DNA of 64,000 nucleotides from Vibrio lentus (GTDB taxonomy: Bacteria; Pseudomonadota; Gammaproteobacteria; Enterobacterales; Vibrionaceae). Of the stretch, positions 1-9,071 are shown in pieces. The number at the start of each line of letters is the position of its first letter. Positions within the stretch are counted from its first letter, which is position 1. Location of the stretch: positions 124,001-188,000 of the forward strand of contig NZ_MCZK01000102.1 in assembly GCF_002875945.1 (NCBI RefSeq), read 5' to 3'. The position numbers were made by a program, and so were the translations under genes. Under the pieces are notes generated by a model. The model did not search any database. It saw nothing but the letters and a program-made list of their open reading frames with translations, and was not told the origin of the DNA.

Positions 1-1668
1 CTTTCAGGACTTACACTCGCGTTACTCTGCGCCTTTCCTGCATCAGCAGCAGAGAAGCCAGATCTAGTCCTTCAAATCACGGTAGATGGCCTGCGTGCAG
101 ACCTTATCGAGCGTTATAAGCACAACTTCGGTGAAGGTGGTTTTCGGTACTTAATGGATAACGGTACCTACTATACCAATGCGAACTACCAGCACGGCAA
201 CACAGAAACCATTGTCGGTCATGTGTCGCTCGCAACGGGCGCTCCACCGAGTGTTCACGGTATGGTAGGTAATGTTTGGTATGACCGCAGTGAAGAACGT
301 TTGGTGTATAACGTAGAAGACGGCAACTACAAAATGCTGACTTCAGGCGCGGGGGTCGACAAAGCAACCGAGATCGATCCAACGCAAAAAACAGCACAAG
401 GTGATGGTCGCTCTCCAGAGCCAATACTGGCCACCACCTTTGGTGACGAACTGATGATTTCCAATAGTGGAAAATCTAAAGTCTTCGGTGTTTCGGTAAA
501 AGACCGCGGCGCGATCTCCCTTGCAGGACACAGTGGCAAAGCGTTCTGGTTCTCGAAGGCACAGTCTGAATTTGTCACCAGTAACTATTACTACGACGAA
601 TACCCGGCTTGGGTATCTCGTTGGAATGAAAAAGAAATTGCTGCTCAATACTCTAAACAGAGATGGGAACTGTCGTTACCGCGTGACCAGTACACCCTGC
701 AAGAGCACAACATGGACCACAAGGTTAAGCTCGGTGATTTCCAACGCACCTTCCCTCACCCATACGGCCCTGCGAGCTACAAGTACTACAGCACAACATT
801 AACCGTAAGCCCGGCTGGCGATGAAATCACAGAAAACTTTGCAAGCACGTTGTTGATGCAAGAGAAGCTTGGACAAGGTGACGCAACGGATTACCTGTCG
901 GTTAGTTTCTCATCGAATGACTATGTGATTCACCTTTATGGCCCTGAAAGTCTTGAAACCGAAGACAACCTAATTCGACTCGACAAAACGATCGCTAAAC
1001 TTCTTAAGACCGTGGATAACCACATTGGGCTAGAGAATACGTTAATTGTACTGTCTGCCGACCACGGTGTTCCTGAATCTTCACCTGCGGCAAATGCTTT
1101 AGGTTTCAGTCAAGCTCAGTACTTCGACAAAGATGCGCTGCTATCGAGCGGTGTAGAGAAACGACTGAAAGATGATTTTGGCTTAACCAAAGACGCAATT
1201 CGCTTGTATGCGCAGCCTTACATCTATCTAAATCACGATTTGATCGCTGAAAAGAAACTGAATCTCGCGAAGGTCCAAGAAGCGATTGCGGATGAGATAG
1301 CAAAAGTGAAAGGCGTTGCGTTTGCCGTATCAAGCAGTGATATCGCAGCAAACCGAGTACCTGATACTCACGTGATGCAGCTCATCAAGAACAACTACCA
1401 CCCTGCTCGTTCTGGCGATGTGTATGTGGTATTTGCTCCACGTAGCTACATTAACGACATGGAAGGCCTTCAAATTGCCTCGACTCATGGTTCACCTTGG
1501 AAATACGACACGCATGTGCCAGTTATCTTCGCGGGCTATGATGTAGATGCTAAAAAGGTTTCTCGTCCAATCACGCCGTACGACATTGCACCAACGCTTT
1601 CCAACAAACTGGGTATCACTCAACCAAGTGGGTCTATTGGTCAGGTGTTAGAAGAGATTACTGACTAA
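1..1668 (+). CDS. Alkaline phosphatase superfamily protein, exported, 5'-truncated
   Basis: The frame is open from base 1, so the true start lies outside the window. The visible N-terminus is the hydrophobic end of a signal peptide with an A-S-A-A-E type cleavage region, so the enzyme is periplasmic or secreted. It then reads DLVLQITVDGLRADL, typical of the type I phosphodiesterase / PafA-like alkaline phosphatase group. The NTET Thr with GHVSLATGAPPSVHGM following fits the nucleophile loop, and SADHG and STHGSPW match the later metal-binding Asp/His segments. Family enzymes hydrolyse phosphomonoesters or diesters with two zinc ions. The sulfatases at 17-20 kb share the superfamily fold but belong to another branch. 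Substrate unknown. A strong terminator follows 52 bases after the stop. Confidence 0.85.
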   Translation, partial: LSGLTLALLCAFPASAAEKPDLVLQITVDGLRADLIERYKHNFGEGGFRYLMDNGTYYTNANYQHGNTETIVGHVSLATGAPPSVHGMVGNVWYDRSEERLVYNVEDGNYKMLTSGAGVDKATEIDPTQKTAQGDGRSPEPILATTFGDELMISNSGKSKVFGVSVKDRGAISLAGHSGKAFWFSKAQSEFVTSNYYYDEYPAWVSRWNEKEIAAQYSKQRWELSLPRDQYTLQEHNMDHKVKLGDFQRTFPHPYGPASYKYYSTTLTVSPAGDEITENFASTLLMQEKLGQGDATDYLSVSFSSNDYVIHLYGPESLETEDNLIRLDKTIAKLLKTVDNHIGLENTLIVLSADHGVPESSPAANALGFSQAQYFDKDALLSSGVEKRLKDDFGLTKDAIRLYAQPYIYLNHDLIAEKKLNLAKVQEAIADEIAKVKGVAFAVSSSDIAANRVPDTHVMQLIKNNYHPARSGDVYVVFAPRSYINDMEGLQIASTHGSPWKYDTHVPVIFAGYDVDAKKVSRPITPYDIAPTLSNKLGITQPSGSIGQVLEEITD

Positions 1669-1720
1669 TCACAGCTACTCAGGTTGTGAACCAAACATGC
1701 TCATAGAGTCTCAACCATAA

Positions 1721-1762
1721 AAAGAGCCGCTTATTCTGATTAAACTGAATAAGCGGCTCTTT
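1721..1762. terminator. Bidirectional intrinsic terminator
   Basis: A 16-bp perfect inverted repeat (arms 1721-1736 and 1747-1762) around a 10-base loop, with A-rich left and T-rich right flanks. It sits between two convergent genes and can serve both. Confidence 0.9.
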
Positions 1763-1791
1763 TGTGTAATGCTAGATAGATTAAAGCGTGC

Positions 1792-2886
1792 TTAGTTTTT
1801 ACCCGAGTAACGAAACGCTTCTCTGGTTAACTGATTCAATTCCTCATCCGTCATTTTGTTGTGCACAACATTAATGCGCCCCAAATAAACCAACGGAACT
1901 TCCGCTTCTCTCTCTTCCAAATGAAACTTGATGGCTTCAGCCGTTGCCACACCAAGATCATCGCTCATTCGCATGGGTGTCGCATCCAATTCGTCTGAAC
2001 GAATCTTTTCTATCTCTTTTGCTGTTCCGCCCCACCCCGTGACATAGATTTGCGATAGCATACCGGCTTTACCTAATGCATCTACAGCGCCCATGGTCAT
2101 CGCTGTATTGGCATTATGAATCATGGTCACTTCAGGGAAATTACCGAGCACCAAACGAATCCCATCAGCCCCACCAATTTTTTGATACTGCCCAAAGTGC
2201 TCATACACGGTTAGCCAGTCACCTTTTTCCTCTACGCAATCAATGAAACCTTGCGAGCGTTGAGTATCAGTGATGCCCGGAATCCCTCTATTTGCAGAAA
2301 ACTCCACCTCATCACCTAACTCTTCCAACACATGGTGACACAGCACTTTCGCGCCCATCGCACTTGAGAAATCGAACCAACTGTCTGGTTGGTGTTTCCA
2401 TTGTTCATTCGGTGTGTGAAAAGCCCAAATAAAGGTTTTGAACTCTGTTGAAGCAGACAGTTTTTGAATATTTTCGGCTTGCATTCCAAGTTCAGAAGGG
2501 CCAAAAATCACGAAGTCATAGGGCGTATCTGAGCTCAAAACTTGATCGGTATATTGGGTCTGTAATGAGTGTTCAATTTGTCTCGAAGTAAACTCTCTGA
2601 TCTCGAATGGCAACTCCAACGCAATCAATCTTTTCTTCAATGCAGTGTAATTTCTTATCCAAAAGTCAGAAATATCTGCACTTGGGTAAATTAGTGCAAT
2701 TCTCACTGGGTTTTCAAGAGAGCTAGCTTCCAAGACGATTGGCTCGCCACTTACAGTCTCTTGAAATTTATCCAGTTTTATCAAATCGGCGTCAGACCTT
2801 ATGCCATCAGCGCTCACGTACCAAGGAAGCGTAAAACAAGCGGTTAGCAGGGTTGGTAAAATGTTTTTATAAATCTGACCCATCAT
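1792..2886 (-). CDS. LuxP-family periplasmic binding protein (AI-2 receptor paralogue)
   Basis: Exported type I periplasmic binding protein of about 364 residues, close in length and pattern to Vibrio LuxP. From memory of V. harveyi LuxP the shared landmarks are the SDFW segment, a central Arg, the GWGG motif, MRMSDD and the C-terminal AFRYS. The AI-2-contacting Ser, Trp, Thr and both Arg appear kept, but the LuxP Gln77 position is Asp and the Asn159 position seems to be Ala, so the ligand may differ from furanosyl borate diester. No LuxQ gene is present. The gene is divergent, across about 80 bases, from a binding protein plus GGDEF-EAL pair, which suggests it feeds that pathway. I chose ATG 2886 over an upstream TTG at 2898. 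Confidence 0.8.
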   Translation of the reverse strand: MMGQIYKNILPTLLTACFTLPWYVSADGIRSDADLIKLDKFQETVSGEPIVLEASSLENPVRIALIYPSADISDFWIRNYTALKKRLIALELPFEIREFTSRQIEHSLQTQYTDQVLSSDTPYDFVIFGPSELGMQAENIQKLSASTEFKTFIWAFHTPNEQWKHQPDSWFDFSSAMGAKVLCHHVLEELGDEVEFSANRGIPGITDTQRSQGFIDCVEEKGDWLTVYEHFGQYQKIGGADGIRLVLGNFPEVTMIHNANTAMTMGAVDALGKAGMLSQIYVTGWGGTAKEIEKIRSDELDATPMRMSDDLGVATAEAIKFHLEEREAEVPLVYLGRINVVHNKMTDEELNQLTREAFRYSGKN

Positions 2887-2967
2887 AACTGTTACCAAAT
2901 GTTTGAATGTTTATTAACAATATTATAAATATATACCGACAATGATTTAAAGCACTTTATAGAATTC

Positions 2968-4086
2968 ATGAATAAGATAATTAATTTTGCGAGTTTGTTG
3001 CTTGCTACCACCTGCTACTCAAACAGTTTTGCAGGTAATCCAGAAGACGATTTCTTCCTATACGCTGAAGAAAAAGTAATGAGAGCGGTGTCCAGTCAAC
3101 GAACTTGGGGAGGGCCAACACAAGGGCCTGCTGTGCGTCATGAAAAGAGTGTTATCTTCGTCGCGTCTGACCTACGTAATGGTGGCGTGTATGGCGTAGG
3201 GAAAGGCATATCTGAAGCCATTTCTCACATCAACTGGCATCTAAGGTTCATCGATGGTTTGGGCTCAGAAGTGCGCCAAGGTGCGGCGATCAGAAAAGCG
3301 ATCGGCTTTGAGCCCGATGCCATTGTTCTCGGTGGGATTGATGCCGTCCGACACAAAGACATATTAAAACAAGCCGAAAGTCTCGGGATTGTTGTCATTG
3401 GGTGGCATGTGACTGAATTGGCGGGTGGAAACCCAGATATTGGCTTGTACACCAATATCACCACCGACCCTCTCGATGTGGCCGAAATAGCGGCCCTACT
3501 CGCGATCGTTAACTCAAATGGTCGAGCCAAAACCGTGGTGTTCACCGACCCTAATTATGAAATAGCGATGATCAAAGCCAACGCTATGGTCAACACGATT
3601 AAACGTTGTAAAACATGTCAGGTTCTAGAACTGAACTACCTACCATTAGAAAAAATCGCCGAGCAGATGCCCGCGACATTAAAAACGCTAGAGAAGAAAT
3701 ACGACGAAAAAATCACGCACATGCTAGCAATCAACGATCTATACATTGATTACGCTATCCCTTCTCTCGAGTCCAATCTCGAAGAGTACAGACTGATTCC
3801 ACAAAACATTTCCGCTGGCGACGGAAGCAAAGCCGCATACAAAAGAATTAATAGTGGTCAGTTCCAACTGGCAACCGTCCCAGAGCCCCTGTATTTACAA
3901 GGCTGGCAAATTGTCGACGAACTTAATCGAGCCTTTAACAATATGCCACCGAGTGGCTACTCTGCACCTGTTCATCTAGTCACGCCAGATAATGTCGAAG
4001 AGCTCATAAGCCAAGAAGACAAAGGTATTTACGACCCTAAAAACGGCTACCGTGAAGCGTATCTGAGAATTTGGAAGCCACAATGA
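2968..4086 (+). CDS. Sugar-type periplasmic substrate-binding protein, signalling partner
   Basis: A 372-residue protein with a cleavable signal peptide (about residues 1-22) and a ribose/galactose-binding type fold: SVIFVASDLRNGGVYGVGKG opens lobe 1, DAIVLGG and GIVVIGWHV follow, and MLAINDLY with ISAGDGS marks lobe 2. The four Cys include an R-C-K-T-C pair that could form a disulfide. No transporter permease or ATPase is nearby. Its stop overlaps the start of a membrane GGDEF-EAL gene (ATGA), so it is most likely a ligand-sensing partner of that protein, as NspS is for MbaA. The ligand is not predictable from sequence alone. Confidence 0.75.
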   Translation: MNKIINFASLLLATTCYSNSFAGNPEDDFFLYAEEKVMRAVSSQRTWGGPTQGPAVRHEKSVIFVASDLRNGGVYGVGKGISEAISHINWHLRFIDGLGSEVRQGAAIRKAIGFEPDAIVLGGIDAVRHKDILKQAESLGIVVIGWHVTELAGGNPDIGLYTNITTDPLDVAEIAALLAIVNSNGRAKTVVFTDPNYEIAMIKANAMVNTIKRCKTCQVLELNYLPLEKIAEQMPATLKTLEKKYDEKITHMLAINDLYIDYAIPSLESNLEEYRLIPQNISAGDGSKAAYKRINSGQFQLATVPEPLYLQGWQIVDELNRAFNNMPPSGYSAPVHLVTPDNVEELISQEDKGIYDPKNGYREAYLRIWKPQ

Positions 4087-6557
4087 AATTACGTCAGATA
4101 AACATCACCCAACGACTCATTATTTCGAACCTTTTATCGTTATTGATCGTGAGCCTCGCCGTCATTATGGTGATTAGGTCGCTCTATTACGTAGAATCAA
4201 CACTCAAAACCGAAACCTCTACACACGTTTCAGAGTTGATAGTGAACTCCGAGATCAGCCGTCGAGTGTTCACTTTAACGTCTAGAGTGAAGTTACTCGA
4301 ACAGACCTTTTTATTCAGTGAAACCACACTGTCGGAAGAGGCATTTAACGTGGATCTCCAGCTCCAACGACTGAGAGATTTGTCGACCAATGAAGGATTT
4401 TCGCAAAAAATTGATGCCTTTATTAACAACTTTCACCGATTCTTAGGCAGCTCTCTGGCACTGAACAGAATCTTTAAACAGACCAATAAAATTGATGCGA
4501 CCTTGGCCGAACAACTCAACCAACTCGAATTTGCTATCGCCGACAGTAAACTTAGACACCTAGATAAACCTGACTTCATTCGTTATAACAACGAGTTAGA
4601 TCTCATCAACATGTTGCGTGAGTCTTTTCTTACCTCGGGGAAAATGGTCGGTGATATTCACAGCCGTATCACCCCAGAAACCGAAAAAGTGCTGCTTATT
4701 GAAGTAGAAAAAGAACTCGATATTTTCTTACTTCACCTAGAAAACGTTGATATTGAAACTGCCGCTGTCATCGCAGAGAAAAAACGCATCAACCGCACGG
4801 TTAAACGATACAACGCCGCCCTAAAACGCATTAGAGCCAACTTAGAGCAACGTTGGTTAGTAATGGCGTCACTCTTAGAAGCACAAAGCGACTTGTTGGA
4901 AATGGTAGAAAACACCGAGTCACGCGTTCAAATTCAAGCCTTAGAACTAACCGATCAACTTGAAAAAGAGATCGGTTTATCAAGGTTGAACGCCATTGTT
5001 ATGAGCTTTTTCGCTATTGTATTGTCGATGCTGTTAGTTAACCACGTGGTTAGACACCACATCAGACAACCCCTCAACGCACTAAGGCATGGTTTCGATC
5101 GTTTAGAGTCCGGTAGCCTCAAACACCCAATCAACTTAGGCAGAAATGACGAGTGGTCCCACTTAGAAAAAGCCTATAACAACATGGCATCAAGGTTGTC
5201 TGAAGCCTATTTGGATCTCACAGAGGAGAAGAAGAACTTCGACTTCCTCGCCCACCACGATCCGTTGACCAACTTAGCAAATCGACTATTAGCAACCAAA
5301 CAATTAGACAAAGAAATTGAACGTTCGAGTGAGAACAACGTACCTTTCTTATTGTTTTATCTCGATATTGACGAATTTAAGACCATCAATGACTCGTTAG
5401 GCCACGCACCAGGCGACAACCTATTGGTCAATGTCTCTGACATCCTAAGTAACCTGGTCGGAGACAAAGGCTTTGTTGCTCGAATGGGTGGAGATGAGTT
5501 TTTGGTTATGTACTCGAACGTTGGTTTAGATGAGGGCGAACCAATCGCCGACCGCTTAAACCAAGCATTGAGAAAACCTTATTACATTGATGACAACTCT
5601 ATCTTTGTGTCAGCCAGTATCGGCGTATGTGAATATCCAACTCACGGTTTGGATCGTGAAACCTTAATTCGAAACGCAGATACTGCCATGTATCACGCCA
5701 AACGCAATGGAAGAGACCAGTACAGAGTTTATGCTGACGAAATGACCCATGCGGTCAATGACTTAATCGAAACCAATATGGGACTTCATCAAGCCATCGC
5801 CAATGACGAACTGGAAGTCTACTTCCAACCTAAGGTAGATTTGAACTCCCAAGACATCATTGGAGCCGAAGCTTTGATTCGATGGAGACATCCCAAGCTA
5901 GGGCTACTGCCACCGGTTGATTTTCTTGAAGTCGCCGAGAGGAGTGACTTGATCATCGACATTGATAAGTGGGTATTTAAGAAAGTCGCGAATTTAATCA
6001 CCGAGTGGCAACGCTCAGGCTTAGATCTTCAGGGGGTGATTTTCTCCATCAACTTCTCAGCAAGAATGTTCTACATGACCGACCTTGCTGAGCAGCTGCA
6101 AGTGATACTCGACGAAACCGATTGTCAGCCGCATCAACTGCTACTGGAAATCACGGAAAGAGACATGATGCGAGACTTTGAAACCTGTTCAAGAACCATA
6201 GAGGTACTTCATTCGAAGGGGTATAAGATTGCGATTGATGATTTTGGTACGGGCTATTCTTCGTTGTCAGTGTTGAAAAATCTATCTGCTGATTGCGTTA
6301 AGTTAGACCGAAGCTTTATTGAAGACATTAACTCGTCAAAGGTCGATTACGAGATCACTTGCGCGGTACTCAAACTCGCGCAAATATTGGATTTCTCAGT
6401 GATAGCTGAAGGTTTGGAAACCCAAAACCACGTTGAAACGCTACGCCAGATCGGTTGTAAATACGCTCAAGGCTATTTCTTTGCGCGACCTTTACCGGTT
6501 AACGATTGGGTATCTTACTTCCAGCTCAACTCAGAACAGAGGCAAAAAGAGGCATAA
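4083..6557 (+). CDS. Membrane HAMP-GGDEF-EAL protein
   Basis: About 824 residues. TM helix 1 lies near residues 12-35, followed by a ~265-residue periplasmic helical sensor, TM helix 2 near 300-325, HAMP, then GGDEF (GGDEF exact at 469-473) and EAL (EAL at 596-598, later DDFGTGYS). Both catalytic signatures look intact, so it may make and degrade c-di-GMP. No RxxD inhibitory site is seen just before GGDEF. The start is ATG 4083, in a 4-base ATGA overlap with the binding-protein stop; a TTG 12 bases upstream is less likely. The overlap implies translational coupling and a shared pathway: the periplasmic helical domain would receive the loaded or empty binding protein. Confidence 0.88.
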   Translation: MKLRQINITQRLIISNLLSLLIVSLAVIMVIRSLYYVESTLKTETSTHVSELIVNSEISRRVFTLTSRVKLLEQTFLFSETTLSEEAFNVDLQLQRLRDLSTNEGFSQKIDAFINNFHRFLGSSLALNRIFKQTNKIDATLAEQLNQLEFAIADSKLRHLDKPDFIRYNNELDLINMLRESFLTSGKMVGDIHSRITPETEKVLLIEVEKELDIFLLHLENVDIETAAVIAEKKRINRTVKRYNAALKRIRANLEQRWLVMASLLEAQSDLLEMVENTESRVQIQALELTDQLEKEIGLSRLNAIVMSFFAIVLSMLLVNHVVRHHIRQPLNALRHGFDRLESGSLKHPINLGRNDEWSHLEKAYNNMASRLSEAYLDLTEEKKNFDFLAHHDPLTNLANRLLATKQLDKEIERSSENNVPFLLFYLDIDEFKTINDSLGHAPGDNLLVNVSDILSNLVGDKGFVARMGGDEFLVMYSNVGLDEGEPIADRLNQALRKPYYIDDNSIFVSASIGVCEYPTHGLDRETLIRNADTAMYHAKRNGRDQYRVYADEMTHAVNDLIETNMGLHQAIANDELEVYFQPKVDLNSQDIIGAEALIRWRHPKLGLLPPVDFLEVAERSDLIIDIDKWVFKKVANLITEWQRSGLDLQGVIFSINFSARMFYMTDLAEQLQVILDETDCQPHQLLLEITERDMMRDFETCSRTIEVLHSKGYKIAIDDFGTGYSSLSVLKNLSADCVKLDRSFIEDINSSKVDYEITCAVLKLAQILDFSVIAEGLETQNHVETLRQIGCKYAQGYFFARPLPVNDWVSYFQLNSEQRQKEA

Positions 6558-6595
6558 CAGCTGTTAGCTGCATAACAGGTCTTAGCGGCATAAAT
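6552..6595 (+). repeat. Degenerate 18-bp tandem repeat over a stop codon
   Basis: Two 18-bp copies beginning GCATAAC plus a partial third start inside the last codons of the GGDEF-EAL gene and run past its stop. One of many unrelated short tandem repeats in this window. Confidence 0.6.
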
Positions 6596-6707
6596 GACTG
6601 CATTGGGTAAGAAGCCTTGCCGAAAAACCGCTGCCTCAACTCTGGGGTATTGGCTTTCTTTCCATTTAGAATCGCGCAAATGCTGCCAATAGCTGTGTCC
6701 TCTTAGG

Positions 6708-7613
6708 CTAACTGGATGTGTCCTTTGCTGCCGCTTTAATTTTAGCGCGCAGCCATTTATGGCTTGGCTCGTTAGTACGACTTGGATGCCAAATCATACA
6801 CATATCGAGGTCTTCCAGTTCGAATGGTAATGGCAGTGTTTTTACATCGTACTTTTCAGCAAAACAACGTACCGATGAAACAGGTAACACGCCGATGTAA
6901 TCAGAGCCGTCAATAACAGGTAGCATCTCAACAACACCCGCAGCGCGATAGACTATTCTACGTTTCTCTAGGTCACTGTAGTGTTCAGAGCTCAATAAGC
7001 TTTTACGTGCATGCCAACGAGAAACAACCACATGCTCAAGTGATAGGAACTGTTCCATATCGATAGTATCGCCAACCGTAGGATGGTCTTTGCGACACAC
7101 CACCACTAACTCTTCTCTAGAAATCACCTCATGCTTAAGCATGGTTCTTCCTTTTGGCGTCATATCGACAATAACATCGTGTCTTTGGAGCCTTAAATCA
7201 GACTCATAATCTTCCGTAAATAGAGGGTGAACCTCTAGTGCGATACCCGGTGCAACTTGGCTGATTAACTGCATAACTCTTGGCATCATTTCGTAGCTCG
7301 CCGCAGAGACGCAGGCAATTGAAAACACGCGGCCTGAAGTTTTAGGGTCGAAATCTCTTGATGCGGATAAGGTAGAAGTAAAGTTTTTAAGCGCAGCGGC
7401 CATTGCAGGGTAAATATCAATAGCGAATGTGGTTGGCTCTACGCCAGATGTGGTTCGGTGAAACAGTGGCTCGTCATAGATATCTCGCAACCTTGCAAGC
7501 GCTTTGCTCACAGCTGGTTGGCTTATATCCATACGATTAGCAGCTCTTGATAAGTTCTGCTCTTCATAAATTGCGACAAATATAGGAATTAAATTGAGTT
7601 CGGTACTTTTCAT
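6708..7613 (-). CDS. LysR-family transcriptional regulator (LeuO/NodD-like branch)
   Basis: A 301-residue LysR regulator. The N-terminal winged helix reads LSRAANRMDISQPAVSKALARLRDIYDEPLF, and LNLIPIFVAIYEEQNL at the start is typical of the LeuO/NodD branch. The co-inducer domain fills residues about 95-295. It lies downstream of the bat operon on the same strand, separated by a hairpin. Targets are unknown. Identical ATAAC-N5-GTTAT palindromes, which satisfy the LysR T-N11-A rule, occur upstream of moxR and between the two sulfatases, so these units are candidate targets; this is inference. Confidence 0.88.
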   Translation of the reverse strand: MKSTELNLIPIFVAIYEEQNLSRAANRMDISQPAVSKALARLRDIYDEPLFHRTTSGVEPTTFAIDIYPAMAAALKNFTSTLSASRDFDPKTSGRVFSIACVSAASYEMMPRVMQLISQVAPGIALEVHPLFTEDYESDLRLQRHDVIVDMTPKGRTMLKHEVISREELVVVCRKDHPTVGDTIDMEQFLSLEHVVVSRWHARKSLLSSEHYSDLEKRRIVYRAAGVVEMLPVIDGSDYIGVLPVSSVRCFAEKYDVKTLPLPFELEDLDMCMIWHPSRTNEPSHKWLRAKIKAAAKDTSS

Positions 7614-7631
7614 ACAGTTCCATATTAAAGA

Positions 7632-7660
7632 GGCAGGTTCCCTATAGTAGAGAACCTGCC
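7632..7660 (-). terminator. Hairpin downstream of the bat operon
   Basis: A 9-bp stem (arms 7632-7640 and 7652-7660) followed on the minus strand by a weak T-rich stretch. It lies between batD and the LysR start and would end the bat transcript. Confidence 0.6.
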
Positions 7661-7691
7661 GATTTTGTTCGATGCGAATAACTAAAGTTTG

Positions 7692-9071
7692 CTACTTAGT
7701 TCTATCTTTTAAGTCTGGCAAGGCTTTAGGAATTTTCAAGCGTTCAAAAATCGAACGAGAATTGCTTGAGTTTGATTTGTCACTGGGTAAGTTACGTAAC
7801 CCTCTCCACAAACGAGTAAATAGGCTTTTATCTTCATGCCCTTGTTGGAGGGATTTACTGTCTTCTATCCAACGTTTCTCTCCATTCAATTTACCAAGTT
7901 GCGCTTTACCCAGTTCTAGCTGAGTAGTCTGAGTTCGCAACTCACGATAGATAAAGGTTCTCAATGCAGACCAGTTACCTTGCTTAAGCAAACGACGGAA
8001 TACCAACCAACTCGGTGTTGGTCGGTTCTTGTAATAGCGCTTCAAAGAAACAAGCAACGCAACACACAACACTAATACTAAGCCAACGCTGATAAAGACC
8101 GACATATAGGCTTTGATAAAGGATTTAAGTGTGTGCTTTGCTTCGAACACCTCACCTTTTATGACAACACTTTCAAGACGTTGATTTTTGCTGTCCCACC
8201 ATTGGAATGAAAATTCTGGCAAGGTGAATTCACCACCTTGCTGAATCACATAAACCGTCTCTTCAACTCGGCTAGAACGGTAATCACCACGTTCTTGTGT
8301 ATCATCCAAACGATTAGGTTGTGGGTAAGCTTGATATTGCTGAGTCGATTCATTGGTCAACACATTGGGCAGTAATACCGACAAGCTGTCTTTCGCTTTG
8401 ATCGTCACTGTTCGTGTAACCGCATCACCCACTTTTAAGTCTTCGCTTGAACGCTGCCATTGCTGTTCAACATCCACGTCTGTCGCAGAAAACCAAGGCG
8501 ACTCGTCGCTTAATAGACCAGAAGGCAGTGAGGCTTCAAACTTAATCGGCTGCGTGTAAAGCGTGCCGCCAACGTTTGATCCATTAGGAGCGGAGACTTG
8601 AACACGAACAGGTACCGTCGGAATCACAAACTCGCCCGATGTCATCGGATAAAGCGTCACTTCCCAACGTTGGCGCGACCATGTAGTACCATCCACTCGT
8701 TCAGTGTAGTTCGTCGCCAGTTGGTTACGCTGCTTAGCAATGACATTAGGGATTTCGATACTGCCAATTCTAGTACCACCAGTTAGCCAACGCGGAGTCG
8801 CCACTTCAATGGTCAGAATCACCTGCTCATTAACGCTGACTTTGGCTGGTGTTATTTTATCTCCTGACTTTGGCTTTTCTCCAACCCAAGCGATCAGCTC
8901 TACATCACCACTCTTCTGTAGATCATAGATATCAGCCGCAGAAGCAAGAGTAGGTAAAACAGTGCTAAACAACAGAACCATCGACACAAGCAAGGTCTTC
9001 GTTAGTTTAAAGGACTCTGAGCGCCCTACTTTTACTTGAACCGCTGCAAGAGCTAAATCAACTCGACTCAT
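7692..9071 (-). CDS. batD: BatD-like membrane-anchored periplasmic protein
   Basis: 459 residues. A hydrophobic signal near residues 24-46 is followed by a large beta-rich periplasmic region with BatD-type repeats (VSVNEQVILTIEV; VGDAVTRTVTIKA), a TM helix near 325-345 and a basic cytoplasmic tail. BatD proteins work with BatA/BatB von Willebrand proteins and a MoxR ATPase in envelope or oxidative-stress tolerance, by a mechanism still unclear. The start overlaps the stop of the preceding gene by 4 bases (ATGA), showing tight coupling. It is the last gene of the operon. The long positively charged stretch before the hydrophobic core leaves open a later start. Confidence 0.85.
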   Translation of the reverse strand: MSRVDLALAAVQVKVGRSESFKLTKTLLVSMVLLFSTVLPTLASAADIYDLQKSGDVELIAWVGEKPKSGDKITPAKVSVNEQVILTIEVATPRWLTGGTRIGSIEIPNVIAKQRNQLATNYTERVDGTTWSRQRWEVTLYPMTSGEFVIPTVPVRVQVSAPNGSNVGGTLYTQPIKFEASLPSGLLSDESPWFSATDVDVEQQWQRSSEDLKVGDAVTRTVTIKAKDSLSVLLPNVLTNESTQQYQAYPQPNRLDDTQERGDYRSSRVEETVYVIQQGGEFTLPEFSFQWWDSKNQRLESVVIKGEVFEAKHTLKSFIKAYMSVFISVGLVLVLCVALLVSLKRYYKNRPTPSWLVFRRLLKQGNWSALRTFIYRELRTQTTQLELGKAQLGKLNGEKRWIEDSKSLQQGHEDKSLFTRLWRGLRNLPSDKSNSSNSRSIFERLKIPKALPDLKDRTK

